DNA from: Morinoia aosen
Lineage: Eukaryota; Arthropoda; Malacostraca; Amphipoda; Talitridae
NCBI GenBank assembly: GCA_030386875.1
Contig: CM059579.1
Coordinates: 17,580,484 to 17,644,483 of the forward strand
Length of the DNA stretch: 64,000 nt
Reading direction: 5' to 3'
In this document: positions 24,607 to 35,105 of the stretch, piece by piece
Layout of the letters: each line of letters opens with the position of its first letter
Numbering within the stretch: position 1 is the first letter of the stretch
The notes under the pieces: model-generated
What the model saw: only the letters and a program-made list of their open reading frames with translations
Database searches by the model: none
Told to the model about the DNA's origin: nothing
Translations under genes and position numbers: made by a program

Positions 24607-24915
24607 ACAAACAAACAAACAAACAAACAAACATCGGCATCTTTGGAATGCTTTATTTCCAATCAAGCCTGATACATATGATCTTAAGCATTGGTTTTTC
24701 AAATGTCTTATAACTAACACTATATATAGGACACCATGACGGTTCACCCGTAAAGCCGGTACCCATTTCCGACACCTGGGTTGAGTGGGGTATTGTGCTT
24801 GAGCTTTCCCTTATACCCAACGTGGAAAATCTCCGCGCCAGCGCCGGGATACGAACCCTCGTCTCCAACATACAAGGCCGATCCCTTAACCACTGTGCCA
24901 CGGAGAGCACGGTCC
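24607..24915 (-). mobile_element. tRNA-derived SINE, copy 2, with (TTTG)n tail
   Basis: Reading the minus strand: box A-like GCACAGTGGTTAAGGG, box B-like GGGTTCGTATCCCGG, and the body with ACCCAGGTGTCGGAAATGGG. The tail block CAGGCTTGATTGGAAATAAA follows, then GATGCC and a (TTTG)n run (CAAA on the + strand, 24607-24632). The tetranucleotide tail shows how the 3' end is extended. Open frames of about 90 codons across it are SINE by-products. Confidence 0.9.
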
Positions 24916-24920
24916 AGTTG

Positions 24921-24966
24921 GCACGTATCATACATTTTCAAAGGCCTCATAACTAATGCCGTGTAG
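24921..24966 (-). mobile_element. older SINE 3'-region fragment beside copy 2
   Basis: CATTTTCAAAGGCCTCATAA on the + strand matches the SINE 3' body (CATTGGTTTTTCAAATGTCTTATAACT) with divergence. Its position right behind copy 2, in the same orientation, suggests a younger SINE landed in or next to an older one. Confidence 0.55.
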
Positions 24967-25263
24967 CATGCACTGGCGGTTTCCTCGGTGTAGCCTGTGC
25001 CTGTTTAAAACTCTTGAGAAATTGTGGCTAACTTTCTTCCTTTTCTCAACTCGGAAGAAACACGGGGCTCGCAGTGCGGAGCTCTGACACCCAACCTTCC
25101 ACTTGGAGAGACGAGCGCACTAAACCCTAGGCTCTGTTTATTTTTTTTTTCTCTCCCTGGTACAAGCTTCATGCTCGTGTTGAATCATCTTGGAGGGAGA
25201 CGTCAAGAAAGCGGACATGGAAAAAATTGCGATCCGACAAGAAAAAATTTTTTTTTTCCACAG

Positions 25264-25352
25264 TGCGTTTCTACGAAGTTGATTCCAGTGTCATTTTCAA
25301 TCTTAGTCTTCGGTGTATTCGTTGTGGAACCAGGTCTCTCAGGGGCGAGTAG
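25264..25352 (+). CDS. candidate exon, unknown gene, frame uncertain
   Basis: An excellent acceptor (run of T then CCACAG, ending 25263) and a good donor (GAGTAG|GTAAGC at 25353) enclose 89 bp. Two frames are usable. One reads CVSTKLIPVSFSILVF onward and is open to the donor. The other reads RFYEVDSSVIFNLSLRC and meets TAG exactly at the exon end. A second acceptor-like site lies upstream at about 25167 after another T-rich run. This could be a coding exon, a 5'-untranslated exon or chance. No family is recognised. Confidence 0.28.
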
Positions 25353-27562
25353 GTAAGCTCTTGGTGAGTGTAACTTAATGAGTCTCTGTTGCAGCTTCTT
25401 AGGTTGAAATATATAATTTTCCTCTAAGTATACCAATTAGATCGCAATTAAAAAGTGTTTCTAGCACCACTGGTTCAGGAACTGTTCAGTAAAAGCAAAC
25501 TGTTATTATTATCCAAGAAGGATTACCAACCGGAAATGTGAAATATAATTTACTATTATTTTTAACACAATGCTCAGATTAAAATATACCTCAAATATAT
25601 CTTATTGGGAGAACATATCAGCGGATGAGAAGAGCGTGCTTTCCGAGAACTGATGGACCAGAACGTGCCAGCAATGTTCAGCTATTTTGGTGCCAAGATT
25701 TCGTGACTTGAAGCAATTGTAGGAGGATGTGCACCGGTGCGCCCATTATCATAAACAATGAAAGCTCTTACCCTTGCATAAAACGTCTTTATGCAGAAAA
25801 CTCAACGAGTCTCCGAGTTTGCACTTATGTTTGTATTCTATTCCTCATTCAGACAAAAATGTGTCTCATAAGTTGTGGGAACAGGGAATTTTTGTCGCAA
25901 GTTGTTGCATAAATGCTGAGGAAGAAGTTCTAAAAGGGTAAAAATATATAAATTATATAGAAAAGAAGTTTATGTGAGTAATGATAGTCATACTTTACTG
26001 AAAATCCATTTCTTGCAGGATTTACGGAGGGTGCCAGAAGTATAGTAAAGTAAAGTATAGTTATACAGAGCACAAGCATTAACACTCTTCAGTCTCACTA
26101 AGAACCATGAATGATCAGATGGATGAGCTGAACTATCATGCTTTGCGTTCATTTGCAAAATTTTAGAAGACTTGGTGAATAAAATAGACATTCCTAAACC
26201 GAATACCATTTTTTTACTATTCAGTGTGATGATGATCGATTTTAATATGGGATCGCTTTAGACGTGCTCTTGAGAAGAGTTAACAACTTCCAGATACGGA
26301 TCAGCATTTTGGGGGCCGTGTGAAGTTCAGTCTCCAGAAGCAGCAATCATACTAACAGAGTTAGATTAACAGGAGTGACACTGACAGAAGTTACGAACAT
26401 TATCAGAAGCTGGTTCGATACAGCGTTCGAGATTTGGTCCATTACAGCAGGTATAAACATGCAAAAGGCACCATTAAGGCCGAGTATGACGTGAACATCG
26501 CGTCCAGCTAAGTATCACTTTAGTCACTGATGTGGGTCGTCTCACCCCGGCTTGCGCTTCATGACAGGGGTAAAATGAGCCGTTCCAGCAAATCGAGGGT
26601 GTCGTAAAACGCACTTTTCCCGAGTCACTATTTGCAAGACAGGCCTCCATTAGTGCAGCCCTGTTTCCGTGCCGGCAAAAGTGAATGTCTCCGTTGGAAC
26701 GATGTGCACGTAACGCGAGAGATACACTGCGTAATATCGATGATTATCGTCGATGGTTGTGAGTATGCCCGTCTGTAGTGATAATCAGAACGTCATCCGT
26801 CTAATGCGACTGTAAGAAGACGTGACAGAAATGTTATATACGCGCACTCCTCTACGAGAACACCAGCAACGAGAATGCGATTTCCGTCAAGGCCAAAAAA
26901 TTCAAGAGCCTCGTCTCTTAAATCATGAGCGTGAAGAACTGTTATGGATGCTATCGTTAAAAAGTGGATTTAGATCTCGTAGATCTAACTATAAACGCGA
27001 GAAGAGTCGTTCAATTTACTGCAAAGAAATCAGCTTTTGCTTCAATTTTGATACTTTCCAGCTGCAAACACGTAACGTTTTCACATATGTATGGCAGCTA
27101 GTTAAAACTGAACGCAGCAGGCGACCTGTTGTTTCCAGCCTGAAAATGTGTGGGAGGAATAAGCCAGAATCCTGTTCGGTACTTACCAGTAATTATAATC
27201 ACCGAGTTGAGGCAGAGTTATAACTGTTTTTTCTTGCTCGGCTGGCTAAAGACGTTCACAGCTTGTTTTTCTATGGAAGTTCTAAGTTCTTGAATTTCAT
27301 GCCACGTTATCAAGCCTGAGCGAGGAATCACAAAATTGTATATCTATCGTACTCATCAGAAATCAAAAAATTAGTCGCTCCAACAATTATTGTACTGAAG
27401 GGAAGAGTCCCCTTTTAAAAAAATTCTTTTATTATTGAACCTATAGTAATGAAATTTGGTTTACAGATAGAAAATGAAATTTGGAATTATTTGCCATTCG
27501 TGAAAAAATGCGATTTTCCCCATAGAAAACGAGATATTCATAGAAAACGAGATTTTTTTTCT
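25353..27562. other. no gene recognised
   Basis: Unique sequence with moderate GC between 26500 and 26800. The open frame at 26822-27223 (133 codons) is basic and shows no domain or splice context. Confidence 0.5.
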
Positions 27563-27878
27563 TTTTCAAAATGTATCTCCTCCTACAGTTTTTGTGCTAC
27601 AGTGATGATTTTAGTGTCATTATATGCGGAAATACTTTTAGATTATAAAAACTAACTTTGCATTCTCCAAACTTTAGTTTGAAGTTGAAAAAATCGAAAA
27701 ATTCCAAAAATGGTATTTTTTCGTAAAATTTCATATATTATGACGGCACAACTTTCGATCGAAAATGAATTTACAAACTGCCATTTACTTTTTAAAATGC
27801 CCACGTTTTTCCGCATGCAATGACACTAAAATCATTACTGTAGCTCGAAAACCGTAGGAGGAGATACATTTTGAAAAC
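27563..27878. mobile_element. MITE-like inverted repeat element
   Basis: Left arm about 27563-27637 contains CAAAATGTATCTCCTCCTAC and GATTTTAGTGTCATTATATG. The right arm, about 27800-27878, is its inverted copy (GACACTAAAATCATTACTGT, GTAGGAGGAGATACATTTTG). Arms are about 75 bp with roughly 85-90 percent identity by eye, and the interior is about 165 bp and AT-rich. Target-site duplication was not identified. A non-autonomous DNA transposon or fold-back duplication fits. Confidence 0.65.
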
Positions 27879-28839
27879 GCTACATTCCGATCCTCCAAAA
27901 TGAGGCAAAACAGGTTAACAAAGATATATAAACAATCTAAATCTTTTTTTATTATTTTTTATTGGGTCAGCTAGGACCCTTGAAATCATTATACAGTGAT
28001 AAAGAGACATAGAAGATGACATAGCAACGTCAAACCGTGAAGAAAGTGCCAAGGAGAACGTGTAGCATGAGAAAATATCACTTCCCTCTCCCCTCCCCCC
28101 ATAATTCAAACCCCCGTAGCGGGCGAACCAATGAACGTAGGAACTTCATTTTTTCACAGGATGTACCTGACATCTTACCCTTCCTATGGCAGCTAAAACT
28201 CAATATATCAAGAAAATTCGACATTCTACGGAGACTCTTCCCTGAAAGGCATAATGACAAGCGAATGCAAAAGTTATTTAAATTGCCCAGAGTCTTATTG
28301 AATAACACTTATATTTCTTTCACAAGAAAAGATTATCCGTAGAAAATTCTAGCCTATAAAACCTTGAAATTACTTTCGAACTTCTCATAGGTGCAAATCA
28401 GAAGGGAATAAGGCATCAATTGAAATCTGAAAATCATGTGCAGACTAGTGCTCAACAAGGCTAACAAAAAAGTATTTAGCAAGCATTAAAGGTATTAATC
28501 CCTCAAGTACTGAGTGATAATAGTGTTAAATGTGGTGCACGAATACTAGTTTACCGATAAATATTGCGAGACTCGTAACATGTATCACTTATTAGAGTAA
28601 TAGAGCTTTTTCGTCTAACTTGCAAACTTGTTCATTATGTACTGGTGAGGAAATAATATACGATTGACCATCCTTACGAATTATGGAAAGTTTTCTCAAT
28701 ACACAATTTCATGTGATACTAGTAGTTGTTTCCCTCACTGTAAGAGCAGTCACTCGCGCTGAAAAGACATAGCTAAAATCGGATTACGATACCATATACC
28801 TACAGCTATTTTTTGATATGGTGCCAATGGAGGGCGAAC
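27879..28839. other. no gene recognised
   Basis: AT-rich unique sequence, with a short C-rich tract near 28083-28100. No gene signal. Confidence 0.55.
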
Positions 28840-29130
28840 AGGGGAGCCGGCCTCGTATTATCATGATTAAAAGGCTGCTGCAACGCTCGCTCTGTGCTGC
28901 AAGCCCACAGATGAAAACCAAATTAATCGGTGCGGCTAATCAGCAGTTGCTAATGAATACTGACTGATACAAACATGCCATGCAACAAAGCGCTAATGAG
29001 TACACGTCCTGAGGACATTGTAGTTTTCCCACGCACGCATACAATATTAGTGGACGGCCGCAATGTTTACGCTGATATGCATTGATCATCAACGCTAGAG
29101 TTGGAAGGGATGTACGTGCTGTAGCAAATT
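28840..29130. promoter_or_regulatory. possible conserved noncoding block
   Basis: Balanced composition with many TAAT cores (ATCATGATTAAAAGG, CCAAATTAATCGG, GGCTAATCAGCAG, TGCTAATGAATACTG, GCGCTAATGAGTACA). No coding frame or repeat structure. It resembles insect developmental enhancers by texture only. Confidence 0.2.
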
Positions 29131-29459
29131 AGTTCATGTCAAGGAAAATAAATTTATAAGTTTTTATTTCCGTATTTAATTGTCTGAAAAGAAAGCACTG
29201 CCAAAATTAGCCCATGCCTACACTTTGTGTGTGAATTTGGCCGAAATTCGGTAATGAACCTGACTGTGCACTTGAATAAACGCCCTGCAGTGAGGTGCTA
29301 ATTGGTGCACGGGACTCAGAGCGCCGTACGCAAACCAGGAACTCAGCTAATGCATGGATTTACCGAGATTGTATGAGAGCAGCGCGCGAAGTAACTAGTC
29401 CATAAATCGATGGGGGGCAGTAATGCTCAGCAGCTTGAATAGGCCGCGAAGAAGAACGC

Positions 29460-29895
29460 TCTCAGCCTCAAAAATTGATGAAGTACTCAGAGCCCTTGAA
29501 TAAACCATAGATGCAGAGCAATAATGCACGTCATTCTAACCAATAGACTCTGTATGCACAGCATTACTGCAGGTCGTTCTAACCAATAGGCTCTGTATGC
29601 ACAGCATTACTGCAGGTCATTCTAACCAACACACTCTGTATGCGGAGCATTACTGCACGTCTTTTAAACCAATAGACTCTTTATGCGCAGCATTACTGCA
29701 GGTCATTCTAATCAATAGACTGTACGCATGCAGAACAGCATTGCGTGTCATTTTAGCCAATGAATTCTAGATGCAGAGAAATACTGCAAGTCTTTCTAAC
29801 CAAATGAGTCTGTATGCAGAACAATACTTCACGTTATTTAAGCCAATCAGCCTCGATGCAGAGTGATAATGCCCGTAATTTTAGCCAATATTGAG
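29460..29895. repeat. 43-bp degenerate tandem array (about 9 copies)
   Basis: Units start with GTCATTCTAACCAATAGACT at 29530, 29573, 29616, 29659 and 29702, giving an exact 43-bp period. The period then wobbles (45, 43, 43), and further-decayed copies reach 29895. An even older copy precedes 29530. The centre is most homogeneous and both edges decay. Confidence 0.93.
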
Positions 29896-30338
29896 AGACA
29901 CTCGTAGGGAATAGTGGAAAATTAATATAAACAGGAATAATTAATTTTAGTAGTGAGAAAGTGTTTAATGTTTTAACATTGAAATGGAAATTCAAAGGGA
30001 ATATTTCAATTTCGAACAATTACAATTTACCCTTTCATAAAAGTTATTAACACACGCAGCTTAACTAACGAAAACAAAATATTGTCGAAGAAATTTCTAT
30101 TTCAGATGCTTTAAATATATTAGTAATTCCATTATAAGCAAAACTGTTCACTGGATGAGATAAAAAATAATGTAGAATTCGTTCGCTGTTTAACAAAAGC
30201 AAGAGGATGCTTCTGCGTCAATACGCTGTGAATTTAAACAGACTGAATATTAACAGGAAGTTAATCAATTTTGTGAATATTTAATGTGATCAAATGCCAC
30301 GCATAGCCGTGTTCCGGTCCCCTTGACTCGCTTATGGA
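29896..30338. other. no gene recognised
   Basis: AT-rich unique sequence with nothing supported. Confidence 0.6.
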
Positions 30339-30432
30339 GTTCTGTTTCATTGCCTTGTTTCTGGGGTTCTGTTTTACTGCCTCGCTTCTGGGGTTCTGAT
30401 TCACTGCCTCCGTTATGAAGTTCTGATTCACC
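30339..30432. repeat. 27-bp tandem repeat (3.5 copies)
   Basis: GTTCTG recurs at 30339, 30366, 30393 and 30420. The 27-bp period keeps frame, so the minus-strand frame spanning it (30261-30572) shows 9-residue repeats such as NQNPRSEAV and KQNPRNKAM. With so few copies and no upstream support I treat it as a minisatellite, not a gene. Confidence 0.85.
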
Positions 30433-30944
30433 CCCTTGCACACACAATATTGGGGACAATGAACGAGGAGCAAGAATGCTACTGATGTAACGATGCATTT
30501 TTTAACCGAGGACTGTGAAATATGAAATGTTGTCGGGGCAATGTGTGTGCTGCTGCTTGGTAAATACGACAATGCCTGAATGGAGTGGGCACTTCATCAC
30601 GTTATTGAACGGTGGAACTAAATTTGCTGTGTCTTTATCGCTTTAAACGTTAGCAGTGAAACTATTGGAAGCTAGGAATGCTACGTGAATAAAATGTTCG
30701 TAATGGCCGATTTATAGTGAGGCCAAACCGAAATTGAGCTCTCGATTTTGAGAGCAGGAAATTAAAATTTAGAGAGTGTGTTAGTTTTTTTACTCCGTGA
30801 AACTATGGATGTCAACAATTTTATTGAGTTTTTCAATTATTAAGAATACACTGAATTCTACAGAAGCTGGGTATCTATCCAAAAGATTAAGATTTTTAGA
30901 TTATATCTAAACTTCAGCCTCTCTAACCCCTTAAATAATTTACC
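30433..30944. other. no gene recognised
   Basis: Unique AT-rich sequence with nothing supported. Confidence 0.6.
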
Positions 30945-31252
30945 TAGAGAAGAAAGAAGAATACATGCACAAATTGGTAAGAGACGATGAAGCTATGCAC
31001 AAAAATCCTCCCACACACGATTTCTTGCATATAGAAAAAACTATTGCACCAAGTTTTTGAAGCAAGATAAAAGTTGAAAATGAAATTAGTACGTGCTGGA
31101 AAAAAGAGCTCTGAATGAAAAATTATGATCTGCTACAACGAAGTTATTCAATTCTATTTCAACAAAAGGAAGGTCCTTGCAATTTTTAGATTAGGATCTC
31201 ACTTCATCTCCGTAGGAACGCTAGTTCCCATAAATACAATGGTTCTATACCT
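30945..31252. repeat. dispersed repeat family A, copy 2
   Basis: Diverged member: AAAAGTTGAAAATGAAATTA, GTACGTGCTGGAAAA, TTTCAACAAAAGGAAGG and GATCTCACTTCATCTCC in the family order. It ends with a clear small palindrome GGAACGCTAGTTCC followed by CATAAATAC, shared with copy 5. Confidence 0.7.
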
Positions 31253-31349
31253 CTGAAATGATCGTCTCAATTCGTTAGAATTAGTGTTTGAGTGTCAAAT
31301 CTAAAAAAAATCAAAAACGTTGCTGAAAACCTTCTAAAAGCTTAATTTA

Positions 31350-31925
31350 ACAATGAATAAAAGAGCAAAGAAAATCGCTTTAATAGAAATCATATTTCTT
31401 TAAAAACGCTCGTCATTTATAGATATTGTTGCGCACGGTGAGCGTCTGAATACGTGGGTTCGACCATTCGAGCCCTGGATATTCGAGTGGCTGAGCATAC
31501 CGGTTGGAGTTTTCGAACTGAACAGTTACTCTCTTCCCCTCCCCAATCTGCTGTTCGCTTTCATGCAGAGAGTTGTGACCTTCCAGTTCGGCTAGACAAT
31601 TTTAAAATAATTTCTTCTACATTCGGTACAATTAACCTTCGCATTTCAGAATCCCTGTTCATTTTAAAAGATAAACCTACCTTGAACAATACGCTATCAG
31701 CCTTCCCTCTGCAATTAGTGTAGTCTCTGTCTTTCTTTTTTTTAATGTCCTATACTCCAATGATGAATATATTTTGAACTTGTTATAATTCGGTGCTTTT
31801 GTATTTTTTCAGATAGTTGAAAATGACAAAAAAAATTGGTCGAAACGTTCTTTTTTATTGAAATACTATTTAAAGAAATATGATTTCTATTAAAGCGATT
31901 TTTTTGCTCTTTTATTCATTGTTAG
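31350..31925 (+). mobile_element. Penelope-like retroelement, truncated, with inverted flanks
   Basis: A GIY-YIG endonuclease fragment (31440-31723) and its 3' region lie between inverted repeats of about 56 bp. The left repeat is 31350-31405 (AACAATGAATAAAAGAGCAA...) and the right is 31869-31925 (...TTGCTCTTTTATTCATTGTT); they differ by a few bases and one indel. Just inside the right arm comes GAAAATGACAAAAAAAATTGG then TCGAAACGTTC. Penelope-like elements are known for 5' truncation and for terminal repeats in either orientation. TA or TTA flanks both outer ends, which could also suit a DNA-transposon reading. The endonuclease makes Penelope-like the better call. Confidence 0.65.
31440..31723 (+). 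pseudogene. GIY-YIG endonuclease domain, Penelope-like, fragment
   Basis: In Penelope-like retroelements a GIY-YIG nuclease follows the reverse transcriptase and nicks target DNA. Seen: YVGSTIRALDIRVAEHTG, matching the second half of a GIY-YIG core with the arginine and the EH pair. Then come SAVRFHAESCDLP and the family's typical C-terminus, LRISESLFILKDKPTLN followed by SAFPLQLV and a TAG stop. The first half of the domain and the whole reverse transcriptase are missing, and an in-frame TGA sits at 31439-31441, so this is a 5'-truncated dead copy. Recognition is from remembered family patterns, not from a search. Confidence 0.7.
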
Positions 31926-32094
31926 ACTTTGCAAAAAGCAAGACTTTAACATATATCCAATGCTTAATTTATAATTATATGCCGTTATGGGTAACTTCAA
32001 AACACACCCACTTTAATTAAAAAAAACAGTCGACTTATTACTATAATAAATACGCTCATTTAGAGAAGATTGAATCATAAGTTAGTTTCAGACT

Positions 32095-32405
32095 CCCGAT
32101 TTAGAGCTCCAAAGAGAAAAATGAGGAAGGTACCATCTAGTTTGGAGTTAAGGGAAAGTAAAATATGTGCACAAGGTGTGTTCCCAAGCATGAACACAGT
32201 AAGTTGAGAAGGGAGGTTGTGAAATAAGATAATAGTTGAAAAAGAAAGTAATTTGTACTGGAAAACAGGACAACAGAAAGGCAAAAAACGGTTCTCAACA
32301 AAACAAAAATTGATTCTTCAATATTTCAACAAAAAGAAGGCCCTCTTAGCTTTTCTCTCGGGACCTCACATTTTCCCCTTTATTAATGCTTATTTTAGCC
32401 CCAAT
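32095..32405. repeat. dispersed repeat family A, copy 3
   Basis: Carries GATAATAGTTGAAAAAGAAA, GGAAAACAGGACAACAGAAA, TTCAACAAAAAGAAGGCCC, CTCGGGACCTCACATTTTCC in the family order. It has about 11 extra bases (TTGATTCTTCAA region) relative to copy 1. Confidence 0.78.
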
Positions 32406-33229
32406 GTATAGCTTCTTTCATGCACAGGCAAGCACACGAATTCAAGCCAGTTACACAGCAGCGTTCATTCTCTTCATTTTAAGCACCAAAACAAACCATA
32501 ATTTAGAGGATCAACTCTGCAGCACCAACTCGAACAAGCAGCTGAAAAAAGCTGGAAGAGAGGCCCACACACTTTGAATGATGCCGCTGATTTTGAAGCT
32601 AATTACTCAGTTCCTCCCACGTGGCAGCTGACACAACATCGAGGCTCTTCACAAGAGGCAAACATGCGAAAGAAAAACTACACTCGAGCAGCCATTGTCT
32701 ATGCCAGAGACCTGTAAATTTGAAGCGAACGGAGCTGTCAAGTGCAGGCTCAGCATGCCAGGACCAGGGAATCTTCCAATAAGATGGGCTTCGTTCCCAG
32801 CGTCCCAGTATTCTGAAGTCCTGCCAATGTTCTCCAGAGCTCCCATTCAAGTTCAAATAAGAAGCACTGGACGATGTAAGTTGGATACGGATGGATTATT
32901 TTGTTCAAATAAGGCTGGATATTAGGAGCTTTTAGATTGATTGGAGTGCTCCAGTGAGGGCAAAGCTTCTGTTTCGGAAAAGGAGCACAATAACGCCGCA
33001 CAAGGCTTGAGCTTCCAATCCCTATAACATTAGTTCAGATAGGAAATTTTTTCAAAGATGCTTTTCTTCAAGAACGATTGCATGAATGTTTGCCTTGAAA
33101 GGAAGCTGTGCGTTCAATACACGGATACTTAGGGTTAATTTCCAGTTTAGTTAAATGAATGATTTATAAATGTTTCTACTTTCAAAGTGTAACAATACTC
33201 GCCAGAACAATGATGAACGCGAACATATT
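32406..33229. other. no gene recognised
   Basis: Unique sequence of moderate GC (32690-32860). Overlapping short frames on both strands there show no domain and no convincing splice pair. Confidence 0.5.
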
Positions 33230-33560
33230 GAATCGGTCTCGCGTTTCTCAGTTCTCAAAGCTGTCTCGGATTTCATTGTTACCAAGTCTGTTTTGAGTTT
33301 CGCAGTTTTTAAATCTGTTTTTCACATTTTTTTCATTTTTGCGTTTCACAGTTATTTGCTGCCCCGCGTCTCAGTTTTTAAATCTGCTTCGCGCTTCAGT
33401 CATTAAAGCTGTTCAAGGTTTCACGGTGATGAAGCTGCTTAAACGGAATCCGCTGATGAAGTTTCAGTTTTTAGATCTGTTTCAGTAATTACAATTACTT
33501 CTCGTTTCCCATTTAATAAGGTTGTTTCTTTTTTCGGTTACCAGAGCCGTTAGCTCGTTT
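33230..33560. repeat. degenerate CGTTTCAGTTTTTAAATCTG-type repeat
   Basis: The phrase TTTCNCAGTTTTTAAATCTGTTT recurs loosely with spacing of about 30 bp (33245, 33300, 33375, 33465 and later copies). Units are much decayed, so period and copy number are approximate. Confidence 0.6.
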
Positions 33561-33894
33561 CTCGTTTCGGTTACCGGTACACTCACTCTGCACACTGGGC
33601 AATGCACTATTTTGACCCCCATCAAGTGTTTACAAACTATGAGCGCCGATGCACTCGCTGCCTGGCTAAAACCCACCTTTTACTGGCTAAAACCCACCGA
33701 TTTTATATTTATCGAACAAAATTTGACCGCAAAGCGCACTCAGCGACAAATTTTCTAAAGCGTTCGTTGAAAACATTGTAAATGACAAATCAGATGATTT
33801 TCGCTAGAGATCAAAGCTAATATGACAACACTGGTGCGCAAATAATTATTACATACGTGTAATCAGCACAGGTAGCATTGCTACACAGTGAGCG

Positions 33895-35105
33895 TAGTTA
33901 CCATCAGGTTCAGGTGGCACAGTTAGCTCAGTTTTCACTGTTGACGCAATTAATGTAGTTGTTCGGGTTTGCAAAGACAAAGTCCAGTTAGCCATAAGCT
34001 ATGTTAACTGACTAAGCCCAGTTGGGTTTAATAATTCTGAAAGCTCATCCAACACAGTTTGCTACACTCACAGTTTTCGAAGTTTACGCAATGTATCACA
34101 TTAACCCATACAATTAGCGCAATTGGCCCAGTTTTCACAGTTAGCACTGACAGCCAATAATTCAATTGCCCAATTAACGTAGTTGACCCAGTTAATGCAG
34201 TTAGAGTAGTTGGTCCAGTTAAAGTAGTTGATCCACTTAACGCACAGTCAGTGTAATTTGTCCATCTAGCGTAATTAATCCATGTAGGTAGCGCAAGTGG
34301 AGTATTCAGTCTTGTTAGTCCTGTTAGTGTATATGATACAGTGGTCCAATTAAGTAGATCTAGTTAGCCCTTATAATCCAGTTAGCGTAGTTGGCTCAAT
34401 AATCGCAGTTAGCGTGGTTGACCCACTTAACTAAGTCAGCCGGAGTAGTTGGCCAAATTAACTCAGTTGGCTCATTTAATACAGTTAATTCAGTTATTTC
34501 ACTTGCCCAGTTATCCTAGTGAAACGCAGTTAACCCAGTTTGACGAGTTAGTAAAGTTAGTCTAGTTATCTCATTAGTCCAGTTAGTCTAGTAAATGCAG
34601 TAAGCCCAGTTACCCCAGTTAGTAAAGTTGGTCCAGTTCTCCCATTAGTCCAGTAAGTCTAGTAAATGCAGTAAACCCAGTTACCCCAGTTAGTAAAGTT
34701 GGTCCAGTTCTCCCATTAGTCCAGTAAGTCTAGTAAATGCAGTAAACCCAGTTACCCCAGTTAGTAAAGTTAGTCTAGTTATCCCATTAGTCCAGTTAGT
34801 CTAGTAAATACAGTAAATCCAGTTACCCCAGTTAGTAAAGTTGGTCCAGTTCTCCCATTACTCCAGTTTTTCTTCTAAACGCAGTTGGCCCAGTTGTCCC
34901 GGTTAGTAAAGTTACCCCAGTTGCCAGCTATTCTAGCTAACGCAGTTAGCCCAGTTGTTCCGGTTATCCCAGTTGGCCCAGTTACCCAGTTGCCAGCTAT
35001 CCTAGATAACGCATTTAGCCCAGTTGTCTCGATTATCCCAGTTGGCCCAGTTACCCAGTTGCCAGCTATCCTAGAAAACGCAGTTAGCCCAGTTGGCCCA
35101 GTTTA
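33895..35105. repeat. CAGTT-based array with 71-bp and 69-bp higher-order units
   Basis: Basic words such as CCCAGTTAGC and GCAGTTGGCCCAG fill 1.2 kb. The first 600 bp are irregular. From 34550 a 71-bp unit repeats exactly (AGTAAAGTT at 34550, 34621, 34692, 34763, 34834). From about 34910 the unit changes to 69 bp (TTGCCAGCTAT at 34921, 34990, 35059). The 69-bp part is in frame, giving a 23-residue repeat with TQLPAILDNAFSPVV, but flanking context gives no reason to call a gene. Confidence 0.93.

Noticed and set aside
31820-31862. Functional hammerhead ribozyme
   Set aside because: The GAAAC part is intact, but the CUGANGA part reads TTGAAAA and no convincing third stem or cleavage site was found.
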